A DNA stretch of 64,000 bases from Levilactobacillus wangkuiensis (GTDB lineage Bacteria > Bacillota > Bacilli > Lactobacillales > Lactobacillaceae): NCBI RefSeq assembly GCF_016861605.1, contig NZ_BOLM01000008.1:62001-126000 (forward strand), in the 5' to 3' direction. The translations under genes were made by a program, and so were the position numbers. Of this stretch, positions 51,910 to 62,029 are shown one piece after another; positions within the stretch are counted from its first letter, which is position 1; every line of letters starts with the position of its first letter. The notes under the pieces were generated by a model, which saw only the letters and a program-made list of their open reading frames with translations, ran no database searches and was not told where the DNA came from.

Positions 51910-54882
51910 TTAGTTGTGTTTGCGCCGTAACCCGAACCAGCTGAGGCCGGATAAGAGGGCTAGACCGACTAGCTGCCAGCCGGTTGCTGGTTGTTCACGT
52001 GTCTGCGGTAGCGTCGCCGAAGTTGCCGGCGTTAGCGTGCCAGCGGACCACACCCAGATACCTTGAGCTTGGCTGTAGTGCCAGCCGGTTGTGGGGGTCG
52101 AAGTTCCGTTTGCAGGCGTCGTTGTGAGCTGATCCCAGCTCAGCGATTGTGGCCGCCGAGCAGTTGCGGTTGCCCGGTGTCCTTGTGGTTGGGCAGGATA
52201 CTGCGTGGCTGTTTGCCGCGTTGGATTTCCTGCTGGTTGCTTGGACGTTGTTTTGTTGGACTTGGTTGTTGGGTGCTTGGCTTTTGGGTGCTTGGATTTA
52301 GGCGACTTGTTCTTAGGCGTTGTGGACGTGGTTGGTGTCGATGTGCCTGAGGTTGCAGGATTCGTTGGTGTATCTGGCGTGGTGGTGCTGGTACCAGAGC
52401 CGCTGGATTGTGGTGTCCAGGTTAACGTCAGATCCTCCACGCCATAGTTTCCAGAATGATCCGTACTGCCTCCTGTAGTTCCTGAACTTACTGCTAATAC
52501 TAGACTCGTTCCAATAAATCCTCCAGGCAGAGTTAACGTACCGCCGTCTGAATCAACATAGTCTAGTTTTTCACCCTTATAGGTAAACACTGGTGAAGTC
52601 AATGTTAAGCCTAGTTCGGCTTTAATTGCATCTGTCACGCCGGTTAAGTAGTTACCTTCTCGGGCAACCCCAACACTCAATTCTTTTTGGTTTGCAAACG
52701 CATCGTCACCTACATAGGCAAGTTCCTCCGGCGTATTATGAATTTTTTTCAAAGCATTCTCAGCAAATGCCTCATTCCCAACACTTCTGTCTGCACCAAC
52801 TATTCCTGCACCTAAAGTTAAATCACTTAGCTCGTTATCAGCAAACGCTCTAGAACCAACATTTTGGACACTATCTGGAATAGTCAAGGCACCTGCTAAT
52901 CCAACGTTCTCAAACGCTGAACTTCCGATAGTTGCCACAAACTTGCCTAATTTCACCTTAGGTATTTGTTCCTTAAGACTGTTGTCATCCTTACGACTAA
53001 ATGCATAGGCTCCAATGGTGGTCACGCTATCAGGGATAATCAAAGTATTCTCATTATCCGTTACATTAAATGGATTATCAGCAAAAGAGTAATCTCCAAT
53101 TATCTTGCTGCTACTACCAAATTTTACATCAGTTATTTTATTGCCTTGAAAGGCAGAGACACCAATTGAATCTAAACTATTAGCTAATTCAAGATTCCCG
53201 TCAATAGCATTATTTAAAAAAGCATTTTCTCCAATCGAATTCAACTTACTTTCAGATGTATTCATCGTCAGCCCAGTTATGTGATTGCCTGCAAAGGCAG
53301 AGGTTCCAATTGTCTCCAACGAGTTTGGTAATTTTAACGTACCAGAATAGTTGTCCCCCTCAAACGCATTTGAACCAATATTTTCAACACCTTCATTCAA
53401 GCCTAACTGGTCTAAGTTTTTGTTGAGAGCAAATGCTGAATCTTCAATTCGCAAAGTATTTTTATCAGTATTGGTAAAACTAATCGTATTCAAATTGTTA
53501 TTTGCAAAGGCATTAGTCCAAATTTCTTGGAGTAGCCCCCCAGAAAAGGTCACACTTGTCAACTGATTACCGGTACCATCAGGATTACCCGCAAAGGCTG
53601 AAGCCCCAACTGTTGTAACGGCATCCGGAACTGTCAATGATCCGTTCAACTTATTATTGGCAAAAGCACTTGGACCAATAGTTGTTAAGTCCTTATCCAA
53701 CTGAACCGACTTCAAGTGATTATTCTCAAATGCTGAATCATCAATTTCCGTAACTGAATCCGGTAATGAAAGCTTCTCTAAACCATTGTTTGCAAAGGCT
53801 TCGTCACTAATTTCCCAAGCAGTCGTATGTTCTCCAAATGTAATGCTCTCTAACTTGTTGTGCTCAAATGCTTGTTTCCCTAGCACACCTAATTTGTCAG
53901 GCAAAATAACACTAGTGAGACTATTGTTTTGAAACGCACCATTACCAATTGAGGTAATATGCGCACCAAAAGTCACATTCGTTAATCCTTTACCGGTAAA
54001 AGCATTATCGCCAATCGCCGTCACCCACGCACCGTCAAAGGTATCCGGAATGGTAACCTCTGAACTACTTCCTGGTGTATAACCAGTAACAGTATACGAA
54101 TCACCATAAATACTCGTGACTTTTTGATAAACCAATCCACTCTTTTCATCCGTCTCAGGAGTCGGCGTGTTAACCGGTGTGTCAACCGGTGTATCGTCCG
54201 TATCAGCCAACAAACTCGCAGCCATAGGTACATTCATGCGTGACAAAAATAACCGCGGACTAAACAATCGGCTGTCAGCCACCACAAACTTCTGCCGATC
54301 AGTCTTCTCATCAGTCGTTTCTTCGGGTGGTACCGTCTGCTTTTTATCGTTATCTGCCGTCGTCACCTGTTGCGTTTGAACTGTTTTAACTACCTCAGAC
54401 TGGTCGGACTGTTCTGAAACTTTCTCACCACTCCCGGTCGTCTTCTCATCATCGTTTAGCTCATATGGCGATGACCCCTGATTCCGTGGCGCTACAGGTT
54501 CAGCCGGCGTCTTTTCTTTCGCATCAGTCTGTGATTCCGTATCCGCCTGAACCTTGTCGTCAGACCGTTCATCAGTCGCGTTCGACTGATTCTTTTCGGC
54601 GTCTTCATCCCCCGCAGACTGCTTCTCGGTAGTCTTGGTGTCGTCCGTTTCCGTTTCTGTCGCCGTTGATTCCTGAGTCTTATCCGCTGTGTCAGTGGTC
54701 GTCGGCTCACTAGCGGTGACCGCGGTCACCGAACTGCTACTGGCGGCCGTGGCCGGTTGGTCTGCCGCCTGGGCCTTGAGGATGTTGGCATTCAACGCCA
54801 ACCCTGCACTTAAACTGATCACCGTTAGGCCGGTTGACAACCATTTCTTCTGTCCAGCCGTCAACGGCCGGTTTTCCGTCAT
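51910..54882 (-). CDS. LPQTxE-anchored BspA-type leucine-rich-repeat surface protein 1
   Basis: A 990-residue secreted protein. Parts in order: signal peptide (residues 1-39, W-x-x-TGLT core as in KxYKxGKxW-type signals, cut after AQA); acidic Ser/Thr/Glu/Asp-rich stretch (41-200); BspA-like LRR_5 repeats of about 23 residues (about 255-740, pattern IPDSVTTIGAYAFS); Thr/Pro/Lys-rich wall spanner with KSKHPKAKHP; sorting signal LPQTR at 958, hydrophobic helix and RRKH tail. The Gly of LPxTG is Arg, though the Lactobacillus LPQTxE form is kept. Probably an adhesin. The LRR-coding DNA is more AT-rich than both ends. No good ribosome binding site lies right before the ATG: a seven-codon mini-ORF (MGFQRQN) behind AGGAGAGG ends in TAATG, which overlaps the start. 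Confidence 0.85.
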   Translation of the reverse strand: MTENRPLTAGQKKWLSTGLTVISLSAGLALNANILKAQAADQPATAASSSSVTAVTASEPTTTDTADKTQESTATETETDDTKTTEKQSAGDEDAEKNQSNATDERSDDKVQADTESQTDAKEKTPAEPVAPRNQGSSPYELNDDEKTTGSGEKVSEQSDQSEVVKTVQTQQVTTADNDKKQTVPPEETTDEKTDRQKFVVADSRLFSPRLFLSRMNVPMAASLLADTDDTPVDTPVNTPTPETDEKSGLVYQKVTSIYGDSYTVTGYTPGSSSEVTIPDTFDGAWVTAIGDNAFTGKGLTNVTFGAHITSIGNGAFQNNSLTSVILPDKLGVLGKQAFEHNKLESITFGEHTTAWEISDEAFANNGLEKLSLPDSVTEIDDSAFENNHLKSVQLDKDLTTIGPSAFANNKLNGSLTVPDAVTTVGASAFAGNPDGTGNQLTSVTFSGGLLQEIWTNAFANNNLNTISFTNTDKNTLRIEDSAFALNKNLDQLGLNEGVENIGSNAFEGDNYSGTLKLPNSLETIGTSAFAGNHITGLTMNTSESKLNSIGENAFLNNAIDGNLELANSLDSIGVSAFQGNKITDVKFGSSSKIIGDYSFADNPFNVTDNENTLIIPDSVTTIGAYAFSRKDDNSLKEQIPKVKLGKFVATIGSSAFENVGLAGALTIPDSVQNVGSRAFADNELSDLTLGAGIVGADRSVGNEAFAENALKKIHNTPEELAYVGDDAFANQKELSVGVAREGNYLTGVTDAIKAELGLTLTSPVFTYKGEKLDYVDSDGGTLTLPGGFIGTSLVLAVSSGTTGGSTDHSGNYGVEDLTLTWTPQSSGSGTSTTTPDTPTNPATSGTSTPTTSTTPKNKSPKSKHPKAKHPTTKSNKTTSKQPAGNPTRQTATQYPAQPQGHRATATARRPQSLSWDQLTTTPANGTSTPTTGWHYSQAQGIWVWSAGTLTPATSATLPQTREQPATGWQLVGLALLSGLSWFGLRRKHN

Positions 54883-54914
54883 TAATTTTGTCGTTGGAAC
54901 CCCATCCTCTCCTG

Positions 54915-54952
54915 ATAAAAATGGGCCAAATTCGTTGGAATCTGTCCCATTT
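54915..54952 (-). terminator. Terminator-like hairpin after surface protein gene 2
   Basis: Minus strand AAATGGG and CCCATTT, with AGATTC/GAATTT inside, form a long stem followed by TTTTATC. It lies between surface protein genes 2 and 1. Confidence 0.6.
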
Positions 54953-54963
54953 CAGCGTTGCTA

Positions 54964-57789
54964 TTAATCATCTTGTTTTTTCTTCATGACTCCCAGCCAA
55001 CTGGCGGCCAACAATCCAATGGCCCCTAACCAGCGCCACTGACTGTTTTGCTCGTTCGTTTGTGGCAAAGTCGTAGCCTTAGTGGCTACTGTCGATTGTG
55101 CTCCTTTATCCGTTACAGACTTTTGCGTTCGCACCTGTGGCTGTGCGGTGTTTTTTTTCATCACCGTACTTGCCCCAACACTGGGAACACCTTCACCGGT
55201 CACCACAATTTGTGCGGCTTGTCGCGGTGTATAAGTCCATTGATTATTATGCACCGATATTGTATCAGAATCAATCGGTCTGGGCGTGTCCAAATAGGTC
55301 TGAACAGGGACATCTGTGGTGTGCCGTTTGGTTTCCGCGGTAACGCTAGGTGTCGTGATTTCTGATGTTGAACCAGGCTTACTTGGGGATGTCGGTGTTA
55401 CTGGTGTAACAGGATCAATAGGGTCAACCTCAGAATCAATATCCGGTCGTTGACTACCAGATTTAACATATAAAACATAATCTGGCGTCGTCACACTAGC
55501 CAAGTTGACCGTCGCCGTCACCGCCATAGGATCCATCTCGTATCCGGCAATTACAGGTGCTGGCACTTTAAGTGTCGAACCAACCTGGCCCTCATAATAG
55601 TCTTCAGTCGTCAAAGTGCCCAAGTTACTGGGAATATTTACCTGGGCCGATTCCATCAACTTGTACAGCTTCAACTCAAGCGTATGAACGCCTAACCGCC
55701 CCGTATCCGTTCCACCTGAAGCGAAGTGAACCAGAAACGAAGTCGGCACGGAATTATCGTCCGACAGCGTGGCGGACAGACCAGCCGGTAACATCAGCGT
55801 ATCTGTATACTCGTTGTAGGCCAACTGTCGGTAATCTTCAGGTGTCTCACCAATACTAAAGGTTAAGTTCGCCAGGTCAAAATTGGCCAGGCCAATAGCA
55901 TCCCGCAAAAGTTGCTTAACGCCCAGTGCTGAAGTGACGGTGGTCCCAACCCCATCTAGCACCAAGGCAGACTGGTCCGCAAAGGCATTATCACCAATCG
56001 ACCCAACAGTCCCCGTCGCGTTAATATCTTGTAAAGAATTATTCGCAAACGACCATTCGTCAAGGGTTACAACCTGATTACCAAACTGAACAGCGGCCAA
56101 TTTATTATTTTGAAACGCACTCGTCCCAATATTCAGAATGCTGTCAGGGAAAACCAAGCCACCGGCCAACATGTTGTCAGCAAAAGCCCTCTCCGCAATC
56201 GTCTGCACCTGACTACCAAAGGTTAATCCGGTCAACTGATTGTTAGCGAAGGCAGCCTGCCCAATCGACGTAATCCCGTCTGGAATCACCAGTGTGCCTG
56301 TTAAGAGATTGTCCTTGAAAATATCGTCATTCAATTTGGTCAGTTGACTACTCAGGTAAACCCCAGTTAATTGATTGGACGCAAATGAAGCGGCCCCCAA
56401 GTCCGTCACTGAATCCGGTATCGTTAGTGTGCCCGTTAAGGCATCACCCTGGAAGGCGCTGGTCCCAATTCGCTTTAGATTCTGACCGAGCACCACACCC
56501 TGCAACCCCTTATTATTTGCAAACGCAAAATCACCCAGATCGGTCACAGTATCTGGAATCGTCACCGTCCCTGTCAATCCATCATTTTGAAAAGCACCGG
56601 TCCCAATGCGTGTCAGATTTTGACTGAGCGCCACACCTTGCAACTCAGAATTATCAGCAAACGCAAAATCGCCCAGGTCGGTCACGGTATCTGGAATCGT
56701 CACCGTGCCTGTCAAAGTATTGTTTTGAAAAGCACTAGTCCCAATTTGCGTCAGATTCTGACTGAGTTTAACATCAGTCAATCGATTATTCTGAAAAGCA
56801 TAGTCCCCAATTCTCGTCACAGCATCCGGAATGGTCACCGTCGTGAGTTGATTGTTTTTAAACGCATTGTCCCAAATGGCAACAGCGCCATTCAAATCAA
56901 CTGCCTTCAATTCATTATCGGCAAAGGCCCCACTATAAATATAAATCCAGGTACCCGGCAACGTTAGCGAAGTCAGTTGGTTCCCGGCAAACGCATTTTC
57001 CTTGATGGCATGAATGTTTTGCCCTATCGTTACCTGTGTCAGTTTCGTAATCGCCGTTCCTAAAGTGGCATTAAAGGCGTTCGCGGCAATCTCAGTCACG
57101 TATTTTCCTTCATACATATCAGGAATCGTAATGGCCGTGCTGAACCCACCCACCGGGGCCGTGCCATCAGCCTGCCGCTGGGCATCCCCCGTGTAACCGG
57201 TCACAGCCACGTTTCCGTCCGCCAATTCTTCGAAAGAAAAATCGGAGACACTGGTACTGTCGGTTACTTTCAATAATGAACGCGTCTTTTTGAGGTTTTG
57301 CGTTTGACCAGTGGTATCATCCGGTTCCTCGGCATCATCGTCCAACGTGTCATCACCGCCGTCAGAAACGTCGACTGAATCAGGGATCTCATGATTATTT
57401 CCGTCTTGATTAGGTTCTTGATTGTCAGCCGGCTGTTCGGGCAACTTGTCTAATTGATCATCATCAGTATCGCCTGGAGTCGCGCCAGAAACAGATTCTT
57501 CTTGGCCGCCTGGTTTTTGTTGATCTGCAGTCTCCGAGTCAGTGCCTGCTGCCTCATCACCTGAATCATTGTCTGAGTCATTCAGTTTAGCAGCCGTTTC
57601 TGTTGATTGTTTCTGTTTATCGGTTGAATCCGTTTCACTCATTTGTGTCGTGGGTGTGGTCGCCGCACGAGCTACCTGTTCCCCAAAGGCGACACCGCTA
57701 GTCAAAGCCGCCACCGTCAGGCCAGTATAGAGCCACTTGTTGCAGAACACATTTGCTTCGGTGTCCCCTTGCTTATTGCCATTTCGCAT
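54964..57789 (-). CDS. LPQTxE-anchored BspA-type leucine-rich-repeat surface protein 2
   Basis: A 941-residue secreted protein. Signal peptide residues 1-42 (NKWLYTGLTVAALTSGVAFG core); Asp/Glu/Gln-rich stretch (45-175); LRR_5 repeats (about 200-640) including nearly identical 46-residue units built on TGTVTIPDTVTDLGDFAFA and LTRIGTGAFQN; a MucBP-like segment (YYEGQVGSTLKVPAPVIAGY) near residue 760; Thr/Pro-rich linker; LPQTN at 908 with a membrane helix and KKKQDD tail. AAGGGAAAGG precedes the ATG. Likely a wall-anchored adhesin; the ligand is unknown. Confidence 0.87.
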   Translation of the reverse strand: MRNGNKQGDTEANVFCNKWLYTGLTVAALTSGVAFGEQVARAATTPTTQMSETDSTDKQKQSTETAAKLNDSDNDSGDEAAGTDSETADQQKPGGQEESVSGATPGDTDDDQLDKLPEQPADNQEPNQDGNNHEIPDSVDVSDGGDDTLDDDAEEPDDTTGQTQNLKKTRSLLKVTDSTSVSDFSFEELADGNVAVTGYTGDAQRQADGTAPVGGFSTAITIPDMYEGKYVTEIAANAFNATLGTAITKLTQVTIGQNIHAIKENAFAGNQLTSLTLPGTWIYIYSGAFADNELKAVDLNGAVAIWDNAFKNNQLTTVTIPDAVTRIGDYAFQNNRLTDVKLSQNLTQIGTSAFQNNTLTGTVTIPDTVTDLGDFAFADNSELQGVALSQNLTRIGTGAFQNDGLTGTVTIPDTVTDLGDFAFANNKGLQGVVLGQNLKRIGTSAFQGDALTGTLTIPDSVTDLGAASFASNQLTGVYLSSQLTKLNDDIFKDNLLTGTLVIPDGITSIGQAAFANNQLTGLTFGSQVQTIAERAFADNMLAGGLVFPDSILNIGTSAFQNNKLAAVQFGNQVVTLDEWSFANNSLQDINATGTVGSIGDNAFADQSALVLDGVGTTVTSALGVKQLLRDAIGLANFDLANLTFSIGETPEDYRQLAYNEYTDTLMLPAGLSATLSDDNSVPTSFLVHFASGGTDTGRLGVHTLELKLYKLMESAQVNIPSNLGTLTTEDYYEGQVGSTLKVPAPVIAGYEMDPMAVTATVNLASVTTPDYVLYVKSGSQRPDIDSEVDPIDPVTPVTPTSPSKPGSTSEITTPSVTAETKRHTTDVPVQTYLDTPRPIDSDTISVHNNQWTYTPRQAAQIVVTGEGVPSVGASTVMKKNTAQPQVRTQKSVTDKGAQSTVATKATTLPQTNEQNSQWRWLGAIGLLAASWLGVMKKKQDD

Positions 57790-58170
57790 GAATCTACCTT
57801 TCCCTTCGCTGGTGTCTTCGAGTGATTAGTTTACAGACCGTTTCGTTTCACATTAGTTGCTTATGCGAAATATTCTATGATATTCATACTATCACGACTT
57901 AACCAAAACACCAGTGTTACTTAATTGCCAAGGGGGATAACGATTACCGCTATATGCAGATATTTATTATCAAACCAATTTTTCCCCACACCTACCACAA
58001 TTAGTGACTTTGCTTATTTACTTGAGCACAACCGAATCACCCCGAGTCAATCTCGTAACACAACCAGAGAAGTGTGGTGAAAAAACTTTTTTCTGAAAAT
58101 TAAAAAAATTCACAAAAAAGTACGGCCAACACACAGAAAGCGCGTCAATCGTACTGGTAAATCGTTAAAT
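57790..58170. other. Intergenic region between surface protein genes 3 and 2
   Basis: About 380 bases, AT-rich, no gene. It holds the terminator of gene 3 (58113-58155) and presumably the promoter of gene 2, for which I see no clear hexamer pair (TTGGTT with a TATCAT about 18 bases on, near 57880-57903, is the best candidate). Confidence 0.5.
58113..58155 (-). terminator. Terminator of surface protein gene 3
   Basis: Minus strand AGTACG and CGTACT enclose a long loop and are followed by TTTTTTG. Confidence 0.6.
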
Positions 58171-61100
58171 TTAATTGTGATTTCGCTTGTGAGCTAAACC
58201 TAACCAGCTCAATCCAACCAGCAACATCGTCCCTAGCCACTGCCAACCAGTTGCGTGTTCATTGGTTTGTGGTAACGTCTGTTGCTTAACAGCTGGCGCC
58301 GACGTCCGTGCTGGATTCGTGGCTTGCAAGTCAGTTGAAGACTGTTGCTCTGTCCGGGTAACCTGGCCACCCTCAAACTGCGAGTTAACCCGATACCCTG
58401 GCGTAGCGACTGTCGTCCGCGTGGTGGCCCGTTGCTGGATAGCGGTTGTCGTCAAGCGTTGCGGCACGACACGTTTCAGTTGCCAGTTAGGCCCTTCAAT
58501 GACCAGCTTCGGTGAAACGATACCAGCCTGATGGGCGTCCGAACCCTTTTTCGTCTGCGATTTTCCACCGTCAAAGTTGGGTGGATAAGGAATGGCCTTA
58601 TCTCCACCAGTTGTCGGCGTAACGACGGGTGTCGCTGGAGGCGTCACTGGCGTCACCGCCGGATCACCACCGGGTGTATTTCCCGGGTTAACTGGAGTTT
58701 CGGGTGTAACAGGGGTTACGGGGGTATCTGGTGCGCCCGGATCAGTCGTCCCACCAGGTTGTGTCGGATCAGTTGTATCATGGCCGCCGCCACCGGGCGT
58801 TAGGTCCGGCGTGTACAAGACATCCTCATTGGCTGTGATGGTGCCGTTCGGGTTGACTGTCGCCGTAATGGTCTTCTTGTTCGCGGTATACCCGCCAACC
58901 ACCGGAACCGTCACGACCACTTGCGTATTGCCAACGCGGTCGGTAATACCCCACGCCTTATCCGCATGCATCCCCTGCAGCATGCCAATCATGTCAGGAT
59001 TGCGGCTGAGGTTACTCGGAATCGCCACGTCATCCGTGACCCACCGATTCAAGTCCAGTCTGAGGTTTTCAACGCCATAACGCCCGGTATCAGTACTGTT
59101 AGTCGTCAGGCTCAGAACCACCTTGCCGTTCTGCACCCAATCCGGCAAAGTCGCACCGTCAGAAACAGGCGGCAGCGTCAGGGTATCCGTAACCGGATCA
59201 TAGACCAGTTGGGCTTGATTGTCGGTGAAAATGAAGGTTAATCCCGCAATATCCAGATTCTTCATTCCCAGGGCATCGCGAATTGCCTGCTGGACACCAG
59301 AGGCAACCGTGGTGATAGTACCGTTTTGATTAGCGACAATGGCCCCGGCAACACCGGCATTCAACAAGGTTTGACCGGCAAAGGCATAGTCCGCGATGGT
59401 CGCAATCTGGCCACTAGCATTGATTTTCTGCAAGCTATTATAAGCAAACGCGTAACTTTCCAGACTGTTCATGTTCGACCCCATCTCGAGGTCAGCCAGC
59501 TTGTTATAAGCAAACGCATATTTCCCAACATCATGAACGTTATCGCCTAACTTCAGGGTACCGCTTAATTGATTATGTTCAAACGCTTCATCGTTAACAG
59601 TCACCAAACCGGTCCCAAAGGTTAAACCGTTCAATTGGTTATTCACGAATGCATCGGCCCCGACGTTGGTCAGCGTATCTGGAAAATTCAGAACACCCGT
59701 TAAGTTATTGTTGGCAAACGCGTTGGCTTCAATCGTTGACAACGGGGCCGTCCCCAGCTCAAGCCGCGTCAATTGGTTGCCACCCGCAAAGGCAGACTCG
59801 CCAATACTCGTCAGCTCATCCGATAACGCCAGTTTCCCAGTCAATTTATTCCCGTAAAAAGCATACTTTTCAATCGTGTTTAGCTTGGTGCCACCGGTCA
59901 AACCGGTCAGTTGGTTATTGGCAAAGGCGGACGTCCCCACGTTTAAGATGCTGTCCGGCAGATTCAGGGTGCCTGTCAGCTGATTATCGGCAAACGTTTG
60001 CGGCCCAATCTCCGTCAATTTGTCATTCAACGTCACGCTACTCAACTGATTATCCCAGAAGGCTTGGTCCCCCAGGTACGTCAGGCTGGCTGGTAAGTTA
60101 AGTGACCCAGCTATGCGATTATGCGCAAACGCGGCCGTCCCAATCGATGTCACGCTGTCGTCCAGCTGCAAGCCGGTTAGCTGATTCCCGTCGAAGGCGG
60201 CGTCCCCAATACTGGTAATGGTCGCGGGAATCGTTAACGCACCGGTCAGTTGGTTATTGGCAAAGACGCCGGTGTTCAACAGGCTCAGACCGGCGTCTAA
60301 GGTCAACCCGGTCAGCTGATTGTTGGCAAAGGCTTGATCCCCCAGCGCGGTCAGTGTCTCGGGTAACACCAAGTGACCCTGAATCTGGTTATTCGCAAAG
60401 GCTGCCGTTCCAATCGAGACCACCTTTTGACTCAGCGTCAGGGATTGAATCGTATTATTTTCAAAGGCATCGGCCGCAATACTAGTCACCGAATCCGGAA
60501 CGACCAGCTGCCGAATCTGATTACTCTGAAAGGCCCCGGCGTTGATCTGCTGCAAGTTCCCCAGATCAACCGTCACCAAGTCGTTATTGGCAAACGCCCC
60601 GGCCCCCACGGACCAGATGCCATTCGTAAATTTAATTGTTTTTAATTGATTATTCGCAAACGCATGGTCCCAAATGACCTGTAGGTTCTGCCCTAGCGTC
60701 ACATCGGTCAACCCGGCGCCATTAAAGGCGTTCGCGGCAATCTCTGTGACCGGCAAGTTTAAATAGGTATCCGGAATAGTAATCTGCGTACCGTGCGTCG
60801 GATTGGCAAAACCGGTCACCACGTAACCGTCCTTGCCGTCATTTAACGTGTAGGCCAAGGCAGACTGCGTATCGGCGTCAGAAGTCGTGGTCACCGCTGC
60901 CGTTGTGGCTGGCGCGATCGGCACATCGCTCGCAGGTGTCGTATCGGGTGTTGGATTCGTTACGTCAGTCGACGGTTCGTCTTGTTTCGCTGGCTGCTCC
61001 GCGTCTCTTAACAGGAGATACCGAGCCGCTCGCAGCGATGGCTTGATTGCCGTGGTTGTTTTTTCGGTTGGAACCGTTGGTTTGGGTGTCACCGTCGTCT

Positions 61101-61511
61101 GAGTCGGCGTGTCAGTTGCCGCGGATGTCACCGGTGTCTTCCCAGTCGTTGGTGCTGGTTTCGTTGTCGGTTCAGAACTCGATGTCACGGTTTTAGCCGG
61201 ATTTTCCGCCGTCATCGTCTCGTCTGACGTCCCATTACCTTTCTGAGTGGAACCAGTCCGGGCAAACCGGTACCGGTTTGCCCGGACTGCGACACATCAG
61301 CCGGCGTGACCGAACTCGTTGTTTGGGTGGCCGTCACGTTCTCCGTTTGGGGCGTACCATCACCGGTAGCCGTCTCGCGGGTATCCGCAAAAACCGGCGT
61401 CGTGACGAGCATGACCCCCGCCCCTAGGCTCACTAGGGTGACACCGGCATAGATCCACCGACAACTAGGCCGCTGAACTTGACTACGATGTTGCCATTTT
61501 TCTTTAAACAT
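58171..61511 (-). pseudogene. BspA-type leucine-rich-repeat surface protein 3, split by a frameshift
   Basis: Two frames make up one gene. 61212-61511 (ATG after GGGGTGG) encodes a signal peptide (CRWIYAGVTLVSLGAGVML core, cut after VFA) and the first Thr-rich residues, ending early in a run of charged residues. 58171-61215 (1014 residues, start overlapping the first stop as ATGA) encodes a Thr/Pro-rich stretch, LRR_5 repeats (about residues 120-600), a C-terminal linker and LPQTN at 981 with a membrane helix and charged tail. The break coincides with a perfect 36-bp palindrome (61254-61289); deleting 20 bases there rejoins SQSGQTG to STQKGNGTSDET. Unless the frame is restored, the large part lacks a signal peptide and would stay inside the cell. 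Confidence 0.85.
61254..61289. repeat. Perfect 36-bp palindrome at the frameshift of surface protein gene 3
   Basis: CAGTCCGGGCAAACCGGT is followed immediately by its own reverse complement (centre between 61271 and 61272). Flanking bases do not pair. The first arm (on the minus strand) continues the signal-peptide frame. Confidence 0.97.
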
Positions 61512-61828
61512 CAATTGCCACCCCTTTCACGAGCACCGACTACCCCTTTTAAGATTATCCTAACACCCAACGAACTATTTGTCAGCGATGATAAATTGAA
61601 AACTAGGGTAACGATTGTCCCTATAATTTGCTAGTGCCATGTTCTATCGGTTCTTGGTGCCGATGGAACCCGGATGAACGCCTGGGTCCCTCCACGTGTC
61701 TGTCTAATCATCGACTCGTTTACGGGACGACCACAAAAAACTGTCCCATTCTAAACTATTTTCGTAGGGTACACAAAAGGCGCTCGAGAAATTCCCGGGC
61801 TCCACAATCTAGAATATAAATGAGAACA
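61512..61828. other. Upstream region of surface protein gene 3
   Basis: No gene. A possible promoter on the minus strand is CTGACA-17-TAGGAT (about 61556-61584). At 61639-61667 GTTCTATCGG and CCGATGGAAC form a hairpin with one mismatch. No function is assigned to the remainder. Confidence 0.4.
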
Positions 61829-61859
61829 TAAAAAAAACAGTCACACACCGTGACTGTTC
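61829..61859 (-). terminator. Terminator of the tRNA-Tyr/tRNA-Gln unit
   Basis: Minus strand AACAGTCAC and GTGACTGTT form a 9-bp perfect stem around GGTGT, followed by TTTTTT. Confidence 0.9.
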
Positions 61860-61864
61860 CTTAG

Positions 61865-61936
61865 TTGGGCTAGCTGGGTTCGAACCAGCGCATGACAGGA
61901 TCAAAACCTGTTGCCTTACCACTTGGCTATAGCCCA
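61865..61936 (-). tRNA. tRNA-Gln (anticodon TTG)
   Basis: 72 bases; acceptor TGGGCTA/TAGCCCA, anticodon stem ACAGG/CCTGT with loop TTTTGAT giving TTG, T-loop GTTCGAAC. CCA not encoded. Downstream of tRNA-Tyr in one transcript. Confidence 0.95.
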
Positions 61937-61946
61937 ATAATAAAAA

Positions 61947-62029
61947 TGGTGGGGAGTGGATTCGAACCACCGAACCCGAAGGAGCGGATTTACAGTCCGC
62001 CGCGTTTAGCCAGACTTCGCTACCCCACC
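61947..62029 (-). tRNA. tRNA-Tyr (anticodon GTA)
   Basis: 83-base class II tRNA; acceptor GGTGGGG/CCCCACC, anticodon stem GCGGA/TCCGC with loop CTGTAAA giving GTA, long variable arm CTCCTTCGGGT, T-loop TTCGAAT. Confidence 0.95.

Noticed and set aside
52063-52447. Cys- and Gly-rich frames on the plus strand in surface protein gene 1
   Set aside because: They are antisense of the Thr/Pro/Lys-rich wall linker; the composition is a by-product.
56380-56790. CRISPR-like regular repeats
   Set aside because: The repeats are in frame, code for LRR units and have no unique spacers.
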